Notes: generated by a model from the sequence alone, not told the origin. A stretch of 16,144 nucleotides of DNA from Verrucomicrobia bacterium UBA1200 (GCA_002309765.1 DBXY01000067.1:39631-55774); one strand, 5' to 3'; shown: positions 7,143 through 15,070, counted from the stretch's first letter. Translations and numbers: made by a program.

Positions 7143-8372
7143 TCAGCCGGTAATCGGGCGGCCTTTCGTCTCCGGCATGAAACAGATGGCCCAAACCATT
7201 TCCAGAAGCATCATCGCGGCAAAAAAGGCGAAAGCGTAGGTTCCAGTGTGCGCGACGGCGACAGGGAAAAGCCAGGAAACTAGCATACACATGACCCAGT
7301 GTACTGTGCCGCCAAAACTCTGCCCCTTCGCCCGAACATCCGGTGGGAATATCTCGGAAATGAAGACCCAAATGACGGCGCTCGCCGAAAAAGCCACGGC
7401 GGCGATGAACCCGTACACGCCAACCAGGGCGAGCCACGGCGTGCAAACCGATCCAAGCGAAATCTGCCACGCGACAAGCCCGTGCATCGCCGCCATCGTC
7501 GCGCAGCCCGAAATCAGGAGCGGACGCCGCCCGAAACGGTCAATCAGGAAGAAGGCCAGAACCGTGAAGACGAGATTGACCGCCCCAACGCCGATCGTTC
7601 CCGCAAGCGAAACCAACTCGCTCCCCTCCCCGAAAATCATCTTGAAAATACGCGGCGCGTAGTAGTTCACCGCGTTCACGCCGGAGAGTTGGCTGAAGAA
7701 CGCCACCGTGAAACAGAGCAAGATCGGCCGCAGGTTGCGTCGCGTGAAGAGCGGCGCGGAGGCCTCGACCTTCTCCTGATGCGGGCTTTCCGGCACCTTG
7801 GCGAGCGCAGCGAGATAGAGAATGATGGGCAAGCACTCCGCTCCCAACATCGCACGCCACACGACGCCCGACGAGGCAGGCAGCCAGCGCGCCACACAGT
7901 AGTTGGAGATGTACGACACGACAATGCCGAGAACAATGCAGAATTGGTTCACCAGAACCAACCTTCCCCGGCTGCCGGGCGGTGCGATCTCCGCGATATA
8001 CATCGGCACCGCCACCGAAACACCGCCAATCCCGATGCCGCCGATAAAGCGCATCCAGCCCAAAACCTGCGGCCCCAGCACTTCCCCGCCCGGCGTCAGC
8101 GCGCACCCCGCCGCCGAGATGAAGAAGAGGATCCCCATCCACACGAGCGTCGGCTTGCGTCCAAGAAGGTCGCACATCTTCCCGGCGGCGAGCGCCCCGA
8201 AGACCGTGCCGATGAGCGCCCCCGCCACCACCAGGCCGTGCCAGAAGGGTGAAAGCGAGAATTCCCCCTGTACTGCCTCTTCGCACCCGGAGATCACCCC
8301 CGAGTCAAACCCGAAAAGCAATCCGCCGAGCGAAACGGCGCATACGATCCAATAAAGTGACAACGTCTTCAT
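7143..8372 (-). CDS. Sugar porter family MFS transporter (sugar:proton symporter type)
   Basis: This 409-aa inner-membrane transporter has about 12 hydrophobic segments. Sugar-porter signatures occur in order: GLLFGFDSGVISG (17-29), DLLGRKP (68-74), GGIGIGG and PMYIAEIAPPGSRGR (111-137), QLSGVNAVNYYAPRIF (228-243), DRFGRRP (278-284), ISEIFPPDVRAKG (338-350) and PETKGR (400-405). It probably imports a monosaccharide released by the neighbouring hydrolases. The protein is short for the family (usually 450-500): between PESP (194-197) and RRNLRP (211-216) only 13 residues remain where the intracellular helical loop normally spans about 55-60, and PESPRWL has become PESPHQE. The start lies 7 nt after the stop of the propeller gene, with AAGG upstream, so the two are surely co-transcribed. 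The substrate cannot be read from the sequence. Confidence 0.92.
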   Translation of the reverse strand: MKTLSLYWIVCAVSLGGLLFGFDSGVISGCEEAVQGEFSLSPFWHGLVVAGALIGTVFGALAAGKMCDLLGRKPTLVWMGILFFISAAGCALTPGGEVLGPQVLGWMRFIGGIGIGGVSVAVPMYIAEIAPPGSRGRLVLVNQFCIVLGIVVSYISNYCVARWLPASSGVVWRAMLGAECLPIILYLAALAKVPESPHQEKVEASAPLFTRRNLRPILLCFTVAFFSQLSGVNAVNYYAPRIFKMIFGEGSELVSLAGTIGVGAVNLVFTVLAFFLIDRFGRRPLLISGCATMAAMHGLVAWQISLGSVCTPWLALVGVYGFIAAVAFSASAVIWVFISEIFPPDVRAKGQSFGGTVHWVMCMLVSWLFPVAVAHTGTYAFAFFAAMMLLEMVWAICFMPETKGRPITG

Positions 8373-8379
8373 CGTCTGA

Positions 8380-9366
8380 CTACCTTTCCTTTTTCTCGAA
8401 AAAACTCTCGCAGAACGCTTGTTCCGTCATGCCTTTCACTTCGCCGAGTGCGAGAAATTCCGTCCCGCGCTGGTTGCCCCAGCTGTAGGCGCAGACGAGC
8501 CGCCCGCCGTGGAAACAGAAGTCGAGATCAGAGACGTTTCGATTCTCGGCGACGGCGATCGACTTGCGTTGCGCATCCGTGAGCCGCGCCTTGGGATGAA
8601 TCGCCCGGTCGGCCGCATCCTCGTGTACCATGACGAGCTTCGGGCTGATCTCCCACGCCTTCAAGTCGCGCGAACGCGCAACGCGGGTGCGGTACGCCCC
8701 GTTCAGGTGGTCAACATAGAAGAAGTAGAACATTCCGTCGAAATGGCGCAGGAGCGGAGCTCCCGTGTAGAAGTCCTTCCCGAACACCGCGCCGGGGATT
8801 GTCTTCCAGTCGCGCAAATCTCTTGATTCCGCAAAGAACATGGTGAACGGGTGTCCGACAAGTTCTTTAGGCTTTCCGAGTTCATACACCATCACGTACC
8901 GGTCGCCCGCCTTGCAGATCGACGTGTTGAAGCCGCTCCATCCCTCGCCCGACAGAATGACGCGCGGTTCCGTCCAGTTCACGAGATCGCTCGACTCCGT
9001 GAGGAGAAACCGGTCGTCTCCCCATTCTCTCACGCCCGTAACAACCACCCGGTCCCCTTCCGCGAACGCGCTGCCGAGGTGCAACCCCTTCGCGAACGGC
9101 GGCGTGAAATCCCGTAACGTTTCCAAGTCACGGAAGCGGAAGTACGACGCGCCCAGCGTGTTGCCCGCGTACTTCTTGTTTTCGTTCGTGTACCGGATGT
9201 ACTCAAAAAGCCACAGCCTGCCCTTGTGGACGATCGGCGATGTCTCGACGATATACTCGTCGATCGTCCCGAGCCGCCTGATCACCGCGTCCTCCGCCAC
9301 AACATTCGCTGCCGCGCACAACGCGGCGACTCCAGCGAGCAACCATCTTGTCAAATTCACGCTCAT
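8380..9366 (-). CDS. Secreted five-bladed beta-propeller glycosidase-like protein (GH43/GH32/GH117 superfamily type)
   Basis: This 328-aa secreted protein has a Sec signal peptide at 1-24 (MSVNLTRWLLAGVAALCAAA, cleavage likely after NVVA). The mature part shows propeller blade motifs: ESSDLVNWTEP (124-134), ESRDLRDWKTI (180-190) and RSRDLKAWEIS (231-241), plus a start motif ETSPIVHKGRLWLFEY (41-56). Such S.DL..W repeats are typical of GH32/43/62/117-like propellers. I cannot name the family or confirm the three acids; E41, D219 and E249 are only candidates. The open frame extends to 9471, but that part translates an intergenic repeat. The ATG at 9366 has GGAG 9 nt upstream and begins the signal peptide, so it is the real start. 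It is coupled to the sugar porter that follows. Confidence 0.75.
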   Translation of the reverse strand: MSVNLTRWLLAGVAALCAAANVVAEDAVIRRLGTIDEYIVETSPIVHKGRLWLFEYIRYTNENKKYAGNTLGASYFRFRDLETLRDFTPPFAKGLHLGSAFAEGDRVVVTGVREWGDDRFLLTESSDLVNWTEPRVILSGEGWSGFNTSICKAGDRYVMVYELGKPKELVGHPFTMFFAESRDLRDWKTIPGAVFGKDFYTGAPLLRHFDGMFYFFYVDHLNGAYRTRVARSRDLKAWEISPKLVMVHEDAADRAIHPKARLTDAQRKSIAVAENRNVSDLDFCFHGGRLVCAYSWGNQRGTEFLALGEVKGMTEQAFCESFFEKKER

Positions 9367-9389
9367 ACCCGTTCTCTCCTTTTCGGCAC

Positions 9390-9473
9390 TACGAAGAATT
9401 CTGTGGAAACTCCAACGTGAAGCATCATTCCATTCAATATGCGGCTCGCCGAGGACGGCTCGCCCTACCATTT
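9390..9473. repeat. Intergenic repeat copy 1 (GC-rich 33-mer plus TACGAAGAATT block)
   Basis: Plus-strand 9441-9473 matches 12376-12408 at 31 of 33 bases; the core is GGACGGCTCGCCCTACCATT. A second block, TACGAAGAATT (9390-9400), is identical to 12363-12373. In this copy the two blocks are separated by 40 nt, in the other by 2 nt. It fills most of the 114-nt gap between the GH95 stop and the propeller-gene start and produces a false upstream extension of that gene. No coding function is apparent. Confidence 0.8.
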
Positions 9474-9480
9474 TCTGTTT

Positions 9481-12339
9481 TCACAATGCCATTGGGATGC
9501 CACCGAAACGTACGGACGGCTTAGGACCGGCGTTCGGGCCAGGGCGAAGGTCGACCTTCACCGGCTTGCCGTCGCGCCACTCGCAATCCACCTCCCATCC
9601 ACCACGCGCGCAAAGGCCGCGGAAGGAACCATGTTTCGCCCACGAGGACGGCAGCGCGGGGAGGAGGTCGATGATGAAATTACCGTTGCCGTCCTTCTCG
9701 TGGCTCTGAAGCAACAATTCCGCAAACGCCGCAACGCCGGCGTAGTTTGCGTCAATGATGTGGACTCCGTGCGCAATCGACCAGAGCGTGTCCGCCGTCT
9801 TGACCTCCATGAGGTTGCCGAAAAGCCGCAACGCCGCGTCGCCCTCCCCCGTGCGGGCTCGGCAACACATGCGGTGGACCAGTGCCCACGCCTCCGTCAC
9901 CTCGCCGCGCAGATCGAGCGTGCGGCTCGCCGCCCTAATCCAGTCCGGCGTTGCCCGGTTGATGATCGCGCCGGGGTAAAGCCCTACGAGGTGCGAGATG
10001 TGACGGTGATACTTCTCCTTCACGAAGTCACCGTAGAAGCGTTCTTCGCGAAACTCCTTGATCTGCCCGCTCTCGCCCACCTGTACGGGATCGTACTTCG
10101 CGAGCTGTTCCTTGCAACGGCGCACAACGGGATCGTCCTCTCTCCCGAGCAGCTTCGCGAACCGCACGAACGCGGCATTGTTGAGAAGGATCATCTGTTG
10201 GTCGAACGCGCAACCGACGGTGTGGTAGTAACCGCCACCGCGACTGAACTGCTCCGGCGAAGCGGAGAAGGCGGAGAGGTAGAGTCCGTTCGTCTCAACG
10301 ACACAGCGCGTAAGAAAGTCCGCCATGCCGCGTAGCACGGGCCAGCACTGTTTTTCAAGGACTTCGCGATTCTGCGTGAAGTCATACCAGTCGATGTAGA
10401 GCGCGGTGGTGAAACCGCCGGTGCCTGGCCCCGAATGCGCACTCGGTGCACCGCTCACCTGATACGGCCAGGTCGCAGTGCCGACGCTCCAGAGATCGTC
10501 CGTGACCGGTTCCTTTAGCCCGGCAGGATTCACGCGGCCGATGTAACCGAGCGCAACGTCCTTGGTCGTCGGACGAAACGCCGCGTTGAAGGCGGCATAC
10601 GCCTCCATGCACTCCGCCATGTTGCACGAGAACGCGCCCCAGTAGTCCATCTGCACATTGATGTTGTGCCAAAAGCCGGATCCCCATATTGTTTCGAGAA
10701 CCGGTCCCGACCAGCAGCCTTGGAGCGAGCCGGGGAGCGTGCCCGGACGCGATGACGAGGCGAGCAGGAACTTACCTAGCCGCCAGTAGAGGGCTTGGAG
10801 ATAAACGCTGTTGCCGCCGAGCGCACGGAGTTCGGGCGTGGTGAGCTTCATGTCCGCCTCATCGAAATCAACATCGATGGAGCTGCGCCCGACAAGGCTG
10901 CGGAAGTCGGCAAGGTGGCGCTTCTTCAGCTCATCGTAGCCAAGCGCGGAAGCCGCCGCGATACGCCGGTCGGCCTCTGACGCGGGATCGGGTCCGAAAT
11001 ACGGCGTCCGGTCGTAATCCTTGTCCGACCATTGTCCCGCCGAAGCCTCAAACATCTCCGGCACAAACCGGTAGTTGGTGGCAAGCGTGTAGATGACCGT
11101 TGCCCCGGTGGCGTCTTCAACCTTCAGCGAACCGTCATTTTGCGCCGTCGTCTTGCCATCGCACACTACCTTGAACCGCCCGGCGAGCTTCACGCCATAC
11201 GCGCCGCCCTTCGCGGAAAGTTTGATTTCGTCCTCCGCCGCCGTCACCTCCCCCGTCCTGTCCATCGTCGGCTTTGCGTCGAGGAACGGCACCTGGGCGC
11301 GGAGCGTGAACGAAAGCGCACCCTTCTGAGACGCCATAAGCCGCATCACGCCCACCTTGTCGGGATAGGAAATGAAGTGTTCCCGCTCGTAGCCGACACC
11401 GCCCGCCTTGTACTTCAAGGTCACCAGCGCGTCCTCAAGATCCATCTCGCGCAGGTAGTCCGTGGCGTCCTTGTGGCCGAACTCGACGAACAGGTCGGCT
11501 GCATCGGTCAGGTTGCCGTACTTGCGCTTGTTGTGTACATGGATCATCTGCGTATGGAAAGTAGGCTCGGTGAGCTGCAGGCGCTCCACATCGATGCCAC
11601 CGAACTCGGACGCGCCGAAGTATCCGTTGCCGAACGAAAGCGACCGCCGCTGCCAGCCGCGCTTGCTCCACTCCGCAGGGTCGCGAAAGCGGATCTTCCA
11701 CTCGGCGTCGGGATGCGGCGCCTTGTTCTCCACGCGCTTCACGCTCTGCCAGGACGGCGCGGACGGACCGAGAACCGCCTTGCGCCTGTCGCCGTCAACG
11801 GACATCGTAACCTCATCGGTAGCGGACATCTCAAGCTCCACCACCGTCTCACGGCCCGACTGGATCGGCGTCGGGTGACTCCATGCGCAAGTATCGCCTA
11901 TCACAGCGCGTAATTGTCCGCGATAGACATCAATAAGAAAGCCGGCGCGATGCCCCGGTATTTCGTTGTCGAGAAGCCGCTGGCTATTCGCGGCATCTTT
12001 CGTGACGAAACGGCATTTGAAGCGCATCCCCTTCGCCGCGTCATCCGCCGACGGAAACGGCGCAACCGTGTCGCCGGCCTTCGCGGGGCCGGTGTGGTAA
12101 GTCTTGCCGCCAAAGGAGAGTTCAATGTCCCTAAACTCGCCGTCAAAGCGGTTGCCGCCCTTCGAATCCACGCCAAACGACATCGGCAGCTTCGGATTCA
12201 CCGGCACGCCCCCGAATGCGGCGACGGCCGCAAGCGCCGTCGCCACACATAAGATGGTCGCGTCAAGCCCGGTTCTCCTGATTAAAGACGAGTAAAAGCT
12301 CTTGACTTTCTGTGCTTTCAGAAATGCGATATTCTTCAT
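9481..12339 (-). CDS. Secreted GH95-family glycosidase (alpha-L-fucosidase / L-galactosidase type) with N-terminal beta-sandwich-like region
   Basis: This 952-aa enzyme should cleave terminal alpha-L-fucose or alpha-L-galactose from glycans by inversion. GH95 landmarks: an N-terminal domain from about 215 (LSFGNGYFGASEFGGIDVER at 234-253), LQGCWSG (539-545), WHNINVQMDYWGAFSCNMAE (557-576) with the expected N559/N561 pair, SASPEQ with E696, HRHISHLVGLYPG (778-790), HIIDANYAG (860-868) with D863, LLLQSH (875-880) and LLPALP (892-897). N, N, E and D correspond to the four functional residues known for the bifidobacterial AfcA enzyme. Residues 50-210 are an extra region that looks like a LamG-type beta sandwich and explains the length beyond the usual 750-800. 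Export is by a hydrophobic segment at about 27-44 after an unusually long N-terminus. Substitutions (MDYWGA for MNYWPA, IDANYAG for IDGNFGG) suggest a divergent subgroup. Confidence 0.88.
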   Translation of the reverse strand: MKNIAFLKAQKVKSFYSSLIRRTGLDATILCVATALAAVAAFGGVPVNPKLPMSFGVDSKGGNRFDGEFRDIELSFGGKTYHTGPAKAGDTVAPFPSADDAAKGMRFKCRFVTKDAANSQRLLDNEIPGHRAGFLIDVYRGQLRAVIGDTCAWSHPTPIQSGRETVVELEMSATDEVTMSVDGDRRKAVLGPSAPSWQSVKRVENKAPHPDAEWKIRFRDPAEWSKRGWQRRSLSFGNGYFGASEFGGIDVERLQLTEPTFHTQMIHVHNKRKYGNLTDAADLFVEFGHKDATDYLREMDLEDALVTLKYKAGGVGYEREHFISYPDKVGVMRLMASQKGALSFTLRAQVPFLDAKPTMDRTGEVTAAEDEIKLSAKGGAYGVKLAGRFKVVCDGKTTAQNDGSLKVEDATGATVIYTLATNYRFVPEMFEASAGQWSDKDYDRTPYFGPDPASEADRRIAAASALGYDELKKRHLADFRSLVGRSSIDVDFDEADMKLTTPELRALGGNSVYLQALYWRLGKFLLASSSRPGTLPGSLQGCWSGPVLETIWGSGFWHNINVQMDYWGAFSCNMAECMEAYAAFNAAFRPTTKDVALGYIGRVNPAGLKEPVTDDLWSVGTATWPYQVSGAPSAHSGPGTGGFTTALYIDWYDFTQNREVLEKQCWPVLRGMADFLTRCVVETNGLYLSAFSASPEQFSRGGGYYHTVGCAFDQQMILLNNAAFVRFAKLLGREDDPVVRRCKEQLAKYDPVQVGESGQIKEFREERFYGDFVKEKYHRHISHLVGLYPGAIINRATPDWIRAASRTLDLRGEVTEAWALVHRMCCRARTGEGDAALRLFGNLMEVKTADTLWSIAHGVHIIDANYAGVAAFAELLLQSHEKDGNGNFIIDLLPALPSSWAKHGSFRGLCARGGWEVDCEWRDGKPVKVDLRPGPNAGPKPSVRFGGIPMAL

Positions 12340-12362
12340 ATCCTAAAGCCCTTTCTTGGCTA

Positions 12363-12448
12363 TACGAAGAATTTTGCGGCTCACCGGGGACGGCTCGCCC
12401 TACCATTTGGCGAACCTTCAGGTGGGGCGAACCCTCCAAGCGAGCCGC
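12363..12448. repeat. Intergenic repeat copy 2, arranged as a large imperfect palindrome
   Basis: The repeat unit (12376-12408) begins with an arm at 12376-12404 that opens GCGGCTCACCGGGG and closes CTCGCCCTACC. The arm at 12421-12448 (GGTGGGGCGAACCC to AGCGAGCCGC) is its approximate reverse complement, so the transcript can fold into a stem of about 28 bp with mismatches and a 16-nt loop. TACGAAGAATT at 12363-12373 is shared with copy 1. The element lies between the stop of one hydrolase (12458) and the start of the GH95 gene (12339), where it might act as a terminator or mRNA stabiliser, or be a REP-like mobile palindrome. Confidence 0.8.
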
Positions 12449-12457
12449 GCATTTTCA

Positions 12458-14047
12458 TCATCTCTCCGGACGGGCCCGTGCGCGGGCGCGGCGGGTAATA
12501 TCGTCCCAAGAGTCCTTGGTGCTCCAGAAGAGTTCCGCCTGGCAGTGCGTCGCGAAACTGTAGGGCGGATTGTACTCCGCCACCGCGCTGAACTCCTTTG
12601 GCTGATGCTTGCCCTCGCGGACGTGCCTGACGAAATCGTACGCCCACTTGCCGTTTTTGATCCAATATTCATCTAACGGCGCGTGACGCGGCAGCGTGAG
12701 TGCGCGGTCACGCTCGATCAGTTGCTCGCTCGCGCACCCGAGCATGAACGGACCCGCCAATGGCCGCATGGAATTGAAATGCCCCCAGTCGATTCTCAGT
12801 TGCGCCTTCCAGCAAAAACCAACTGACGGCGTGAGCGCGAGAATTTCATCGCAGTATTTTATCATGTTGGGCGAGAGTCCTCCGTCGTGGAACGGAAAGG
12901 CGCCGCAGTCCTCCCATAGGATTTCAAGCGAGGGATCGGTCCGCGCGATCGCCTCCGTCGCGCCAGGCTTGTGGATGGAAGAGGCGTGAAGGCCGAAGAT
13001 AATATCCGTCTCCGGCGACTCGGCGCGAATCTTCTTCGTCGTCTTGTTCACCAGCTCCGTCACAATGTCGGCGATCAGCCGTCCGCCCATCTCTTGATGG
13101 TGGGTCTCAGTGAAGCTCTGGAAGTAGATGCCGTCGCCGCCCATCGGTTTCCATATCTGCCGCCATTCATCGACGATGGCGTCGGATAGCTGGTCAAGTT
13201 TGCTGATGTCGTTGAAATCGATGCCCCATCCCCAGTGGAAACCCCAATAGATCTCGATACCCCAGCTGTGGGCGCACTCGACCACCTGCTTCGCGTTCAC
13301 GATCTGCCGGTCGTTCCAGATGATCGCCCGGTTGAAGCGTGCGCGCGCCATCTCGCGGAACGAGTCATTGTAGTCGTTGATGACATGCCCCCACGTCCAC
13401 GCGCTCCTGAACGGCGTCTCCGGCACGGTGGAGTACTCAAAGTCCGGAATCTTCGCGCCCCTGTAGAACGTTCCTGGATAGCCACCGTGCGTACCGGCCA
13501 TCCGCACTTCAAGGTTGGGCACGATCACGTCAAGGAATTCAAAGACACCCCAGAGGACCGCGGACGGCGAGTCTCCCGCGACGAGGACGACGTTCCGTCC
13601 CTCTTTGTGCATCGTCTTGACGAGATACCCCCCGGCGGGAACGGTTTTTTCGCCCAGAAGCGCTTTCACTGTCTTGTTTTTCTCCGGAACGCCGATCACA
13701 ATCGCGTCGCGCTTTGTATCGACTCTCGGCCCGCCGTCCTTCTCCAGCGGCAGCACGAACGGCGTCGCGAAATGCGCCTCGCGCAGGATATACGTCCCCA
13801 CGCGCTTGGTGAGCACCTCAAGCGCGCGGCCCTCCGGACCCTCCGCCGACGAGTAGATCACCTTCCACGTTCCGCCGCGCATGGCGGACGGGATCGGTCC
13901 GCCGAAAACCGGCTCGACCGTGGTGTCAATCGCGTGGTTGAACGCGGGCGAGGTGGCATCCGCCTCCACACCCGCGAAGACCAACACCGCAAAAAGCGCA
14001 AGCGCCGGAATGCAAAAAAACTTCTTCCCAAACATAATGTCCCTCAT
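12458..14047 (-). CDS. Putative secreted TIM-barrel glycoside hydrolase, alpha-glucuronidase/hexosaminidase-like N-domain (paralogue 2)
   Basis: This 529-aa protein is a close paralogue of 5202-6782, differing mainly in the signal peptide. Here it is a Sec type (FGKKFFCIPALALFAVLVFA, cleavage near VEADA), with no twin arginine. Residues 57-175 (RGGTWKVIYSSAEG to WGVFEFLDV) form the small N-terminal domain seen before GH67/GH20 barrels. The barrel runs from about 210 (TPFRSAWTWG) to about 450. GGDGIYFQSFTET at 303-315 is identical to the paralogue and offers D305 and E314 as catalytic candidates; SLEILWEDCGAFPF (373-386) is also conserved. Two in-frame ATGs, 14047 and 14035, both have purine-rich sites upstream; the longer is given. 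It precedes the GH95 gene by 118 nt in the same direction. Family and substrate are not assigned. Confidence 0.7.
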   Translation of the reverse strand: MRDIMFGKKFFCIPALALFAVLVFAGVEADATSPAFNHAIDTTVEPVFGGPIPSAMRGGTWKVIYSSAEGPEGRALEVLTKRVGTYILREAHFATPFVLPLEKDGGPRVDTKRDAIVIGVPEKNKTVKALLGEKTVPAGGYLVKTMHKEGRNVVLVAGDSPSAVLWGVFEFLDVIVPNLEVRMAGTHGGYPGTFYRGAKIPDFEYSTVPETPFRSAWTWGHVINDYNDSFREMARARFNRAIIWNDRQIVNAKQVVECAHSWGIEIYWGFHWGWGIDFNDISKLDQLSDAIVDEWRQIWKPMGGDGIYFQSFTETHHQEMGGRLIADIVTELVNKTTKKIRAESPETDIIFGLHASSIHKPGATEAIARTDPSLEILWEDCGAFPFHDGGLSPNMIKYCDEILALTPSVGFCWKAQLRIDWGHFNSMRPLAGPFMLGCASEQLIERDRALTLPRHAPLDEYWIKNGKWAYDFVRHVREGKHQPKEFSAVAEYNPPYSFATHCQAELFWSTKDSWDDITRRARARARPER

Positions 14048-14090
14048 GTTCTCGCTTCCCTGAAATTAGCAAAACAACCAAAATGGCGCT

Positions 14091-14126
14091 ACTGCGATCC
14101 CCAAAGAATTGGGGTAATCGCACAGT
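14091..14126 (-). terminator. Bulged hairpin between the 292-aa gene and hydrolase paralogue 2 (possible terminator)
   Basis: ACT-GCGAT-CCCCAA, loop AGAA, TTGGGG-ta-ATCGC-ac-AGT forms a 14-bp stem with two 2-nt bulges, 50 nt past the stop of the 292-aa gene. In the minus direction it is followed by AGCGCCATTTTGGTTGTTTT, which is T-rich but not a clean T run. It is the only structured element in the 128-nt gap and would separate the SUMF1 pair from the hydrolase cluster. No clear promoter was found for the hydrolase. Confidence 0.4.
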
Positions 14127-14175
14127 CGCGCTCTACCAAATGCGACGAGGCAAACCGTCCGAGCTATCAGCAACA

Positions 14176-15054
14176 CTAGTGGACGTATATCAGCAATCCG
14201 GTGGGCAGCACCGTCACAATCGAGGTCAGAGTGCCGCTTGCGGATTCAAGCGTCAAAGTCCAATCGCCTGCCTTGAGGAATTTAACCGTCTGCTCGCCGG
14301 TACCGTAGAGGTCATACGCCGCACTGGATTCTCCAGGGGGAATAACGGTGAGCTTTGACGACGTTCCGGTTCCCGCCCCCCAGTTGTCGCCGGAATAGGC
14401 GACCTTGCGAGGACAGTTATCCGTTACGCGGTCTGGCCCGCTCTGCTCCGTATCCAACGGGAAAGCCGCGATTTCCGAAGAAAACACGTTCGGGTCCGCC
14501 CCGGCTACAAGCCGCCACAGTGTGTCGCCAACACTTTCCTTGCCGTATCCAGGCGGGAAAATGATATTGTCTGCAAGGTCATCCGCGCCGACGGTCGCAA
14601 AAACGTAACCGTTACCCGCCGTGCCGCCAAACATCAGGTCGAACAATTCCAGCGTATCCACGATCTGCGCCGGCGATTCCTCGGTGCCATCGCCAAGCGT
14701 CCCGAAGATTGAGTGGCGCACGGTGAACTGAGCCGTTCCCTGCTCAGAATTCTCAAGCGTCCACAACCCGCCGGCATCGAACGGCAACTCAGCGGAACCG
14801 TCCGATACCGCGCCCGAAACCAGGGTTGACACCGTGCCGGCGGGCGTGGTTAACGTCACCGTCTCACCAGCGCGGTACGTCGCCGCCCAAAGCGTGTCAA
14901 GGTCAGCCTGCGTCTTGATCGGGTACGGCAAGCCGATCGTATCCAGCGCGTAGGTGCTTTCAGCTGTCGCGTCCGGAGTTTCCGCCCCAATCGCAAAACC
15001 GCAAACGAACACACCCGCCAAAACGGCAAGTTGGGTTATTGATATCAGTCTCAT
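14176..15054 (-). CDS. Secreted protein of unknown function with internal beta-sandwich-like repeat
   Basis: I do not recognise this 292-aa protein. A Sec signal peptide covers 1-24 (MRLISITQLAVLAGVFVCGF, cleavage after AIGA). The mature part is acidic, rich in T, G, S and D, and low in lysine, as for extracellular proteins. Two segments look related: about 63-116 (AGETVTLTTPAGTVS to LWTLENSEQGTAQFTV) and about 234-285 (SKLTVIPPGESSA to WTLTLESASGTLTSIVTV), each ending in a W-T-L-E strand pair, consistent with two Ig-like sandwiches flanking a central region with GYVFATVG and DTLWRLVAGADPN. Two cysteines at most are present in the mature part. It starts 16 nt after the SUMF1 gene with GAGGTGA 5 nt before the ATG, so both form one transcript and may act together at the cell surface. 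Confidence 0.75.
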   Translation of the reverse strand: MRLISITQLAVLAGVFVCGFAIGAETPDATAESTYALDTIGLPYPIKTQADLDTLWAATYRAGETVTLTTPAGTVSTLVSGAVSDGSAELPFDAGGLWTLENSEQGTAQFTVRHSIFGTLGDGTEESPAQIVDTLELFDLMFGGTAGNGYVFATVGADDLADNIIFPPGYGKESVGDTLWRLVAGADPNVFSSEIAAFPLDTEQSGPDRVTDNCPRKVAYSGDNWGAGTGTSSKLTVIPPGESSAAYDLYGTGEQTVKFLKAGDWTLTLESASGTLTSIVTVLPTGLLIYVH

Positions 15055-15070
15055 GTCTCACCTCACCGCT

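Noticed and set aside
7299..8252. 317-codon plus-strand frame opposite the sugar porter
   Set aside because: Almost entirely R, E, H and P residues, which is the complement of membrane-helix codons.
9439..10335. 298-codon plus-strand frame starting in the intergenic repeat
   Set aside because: Antisense to GH95 residues around the conserved catalytic region; no ribosome site and no family pattern.
11032..11913. 293-codon plus-strand frame
   Set aside because: Shadow of the GH95 N-terminal part, with R/H-rich composition.
6859..14117. Shared 9-mer TTGGGGTAA at 6859-6867 and 14109-14117, considered as insertion-sequence ends
   Set aside because: The flanks do not match, one copy is part of a hairpin, and 9 bp can recur by chance at this scale.
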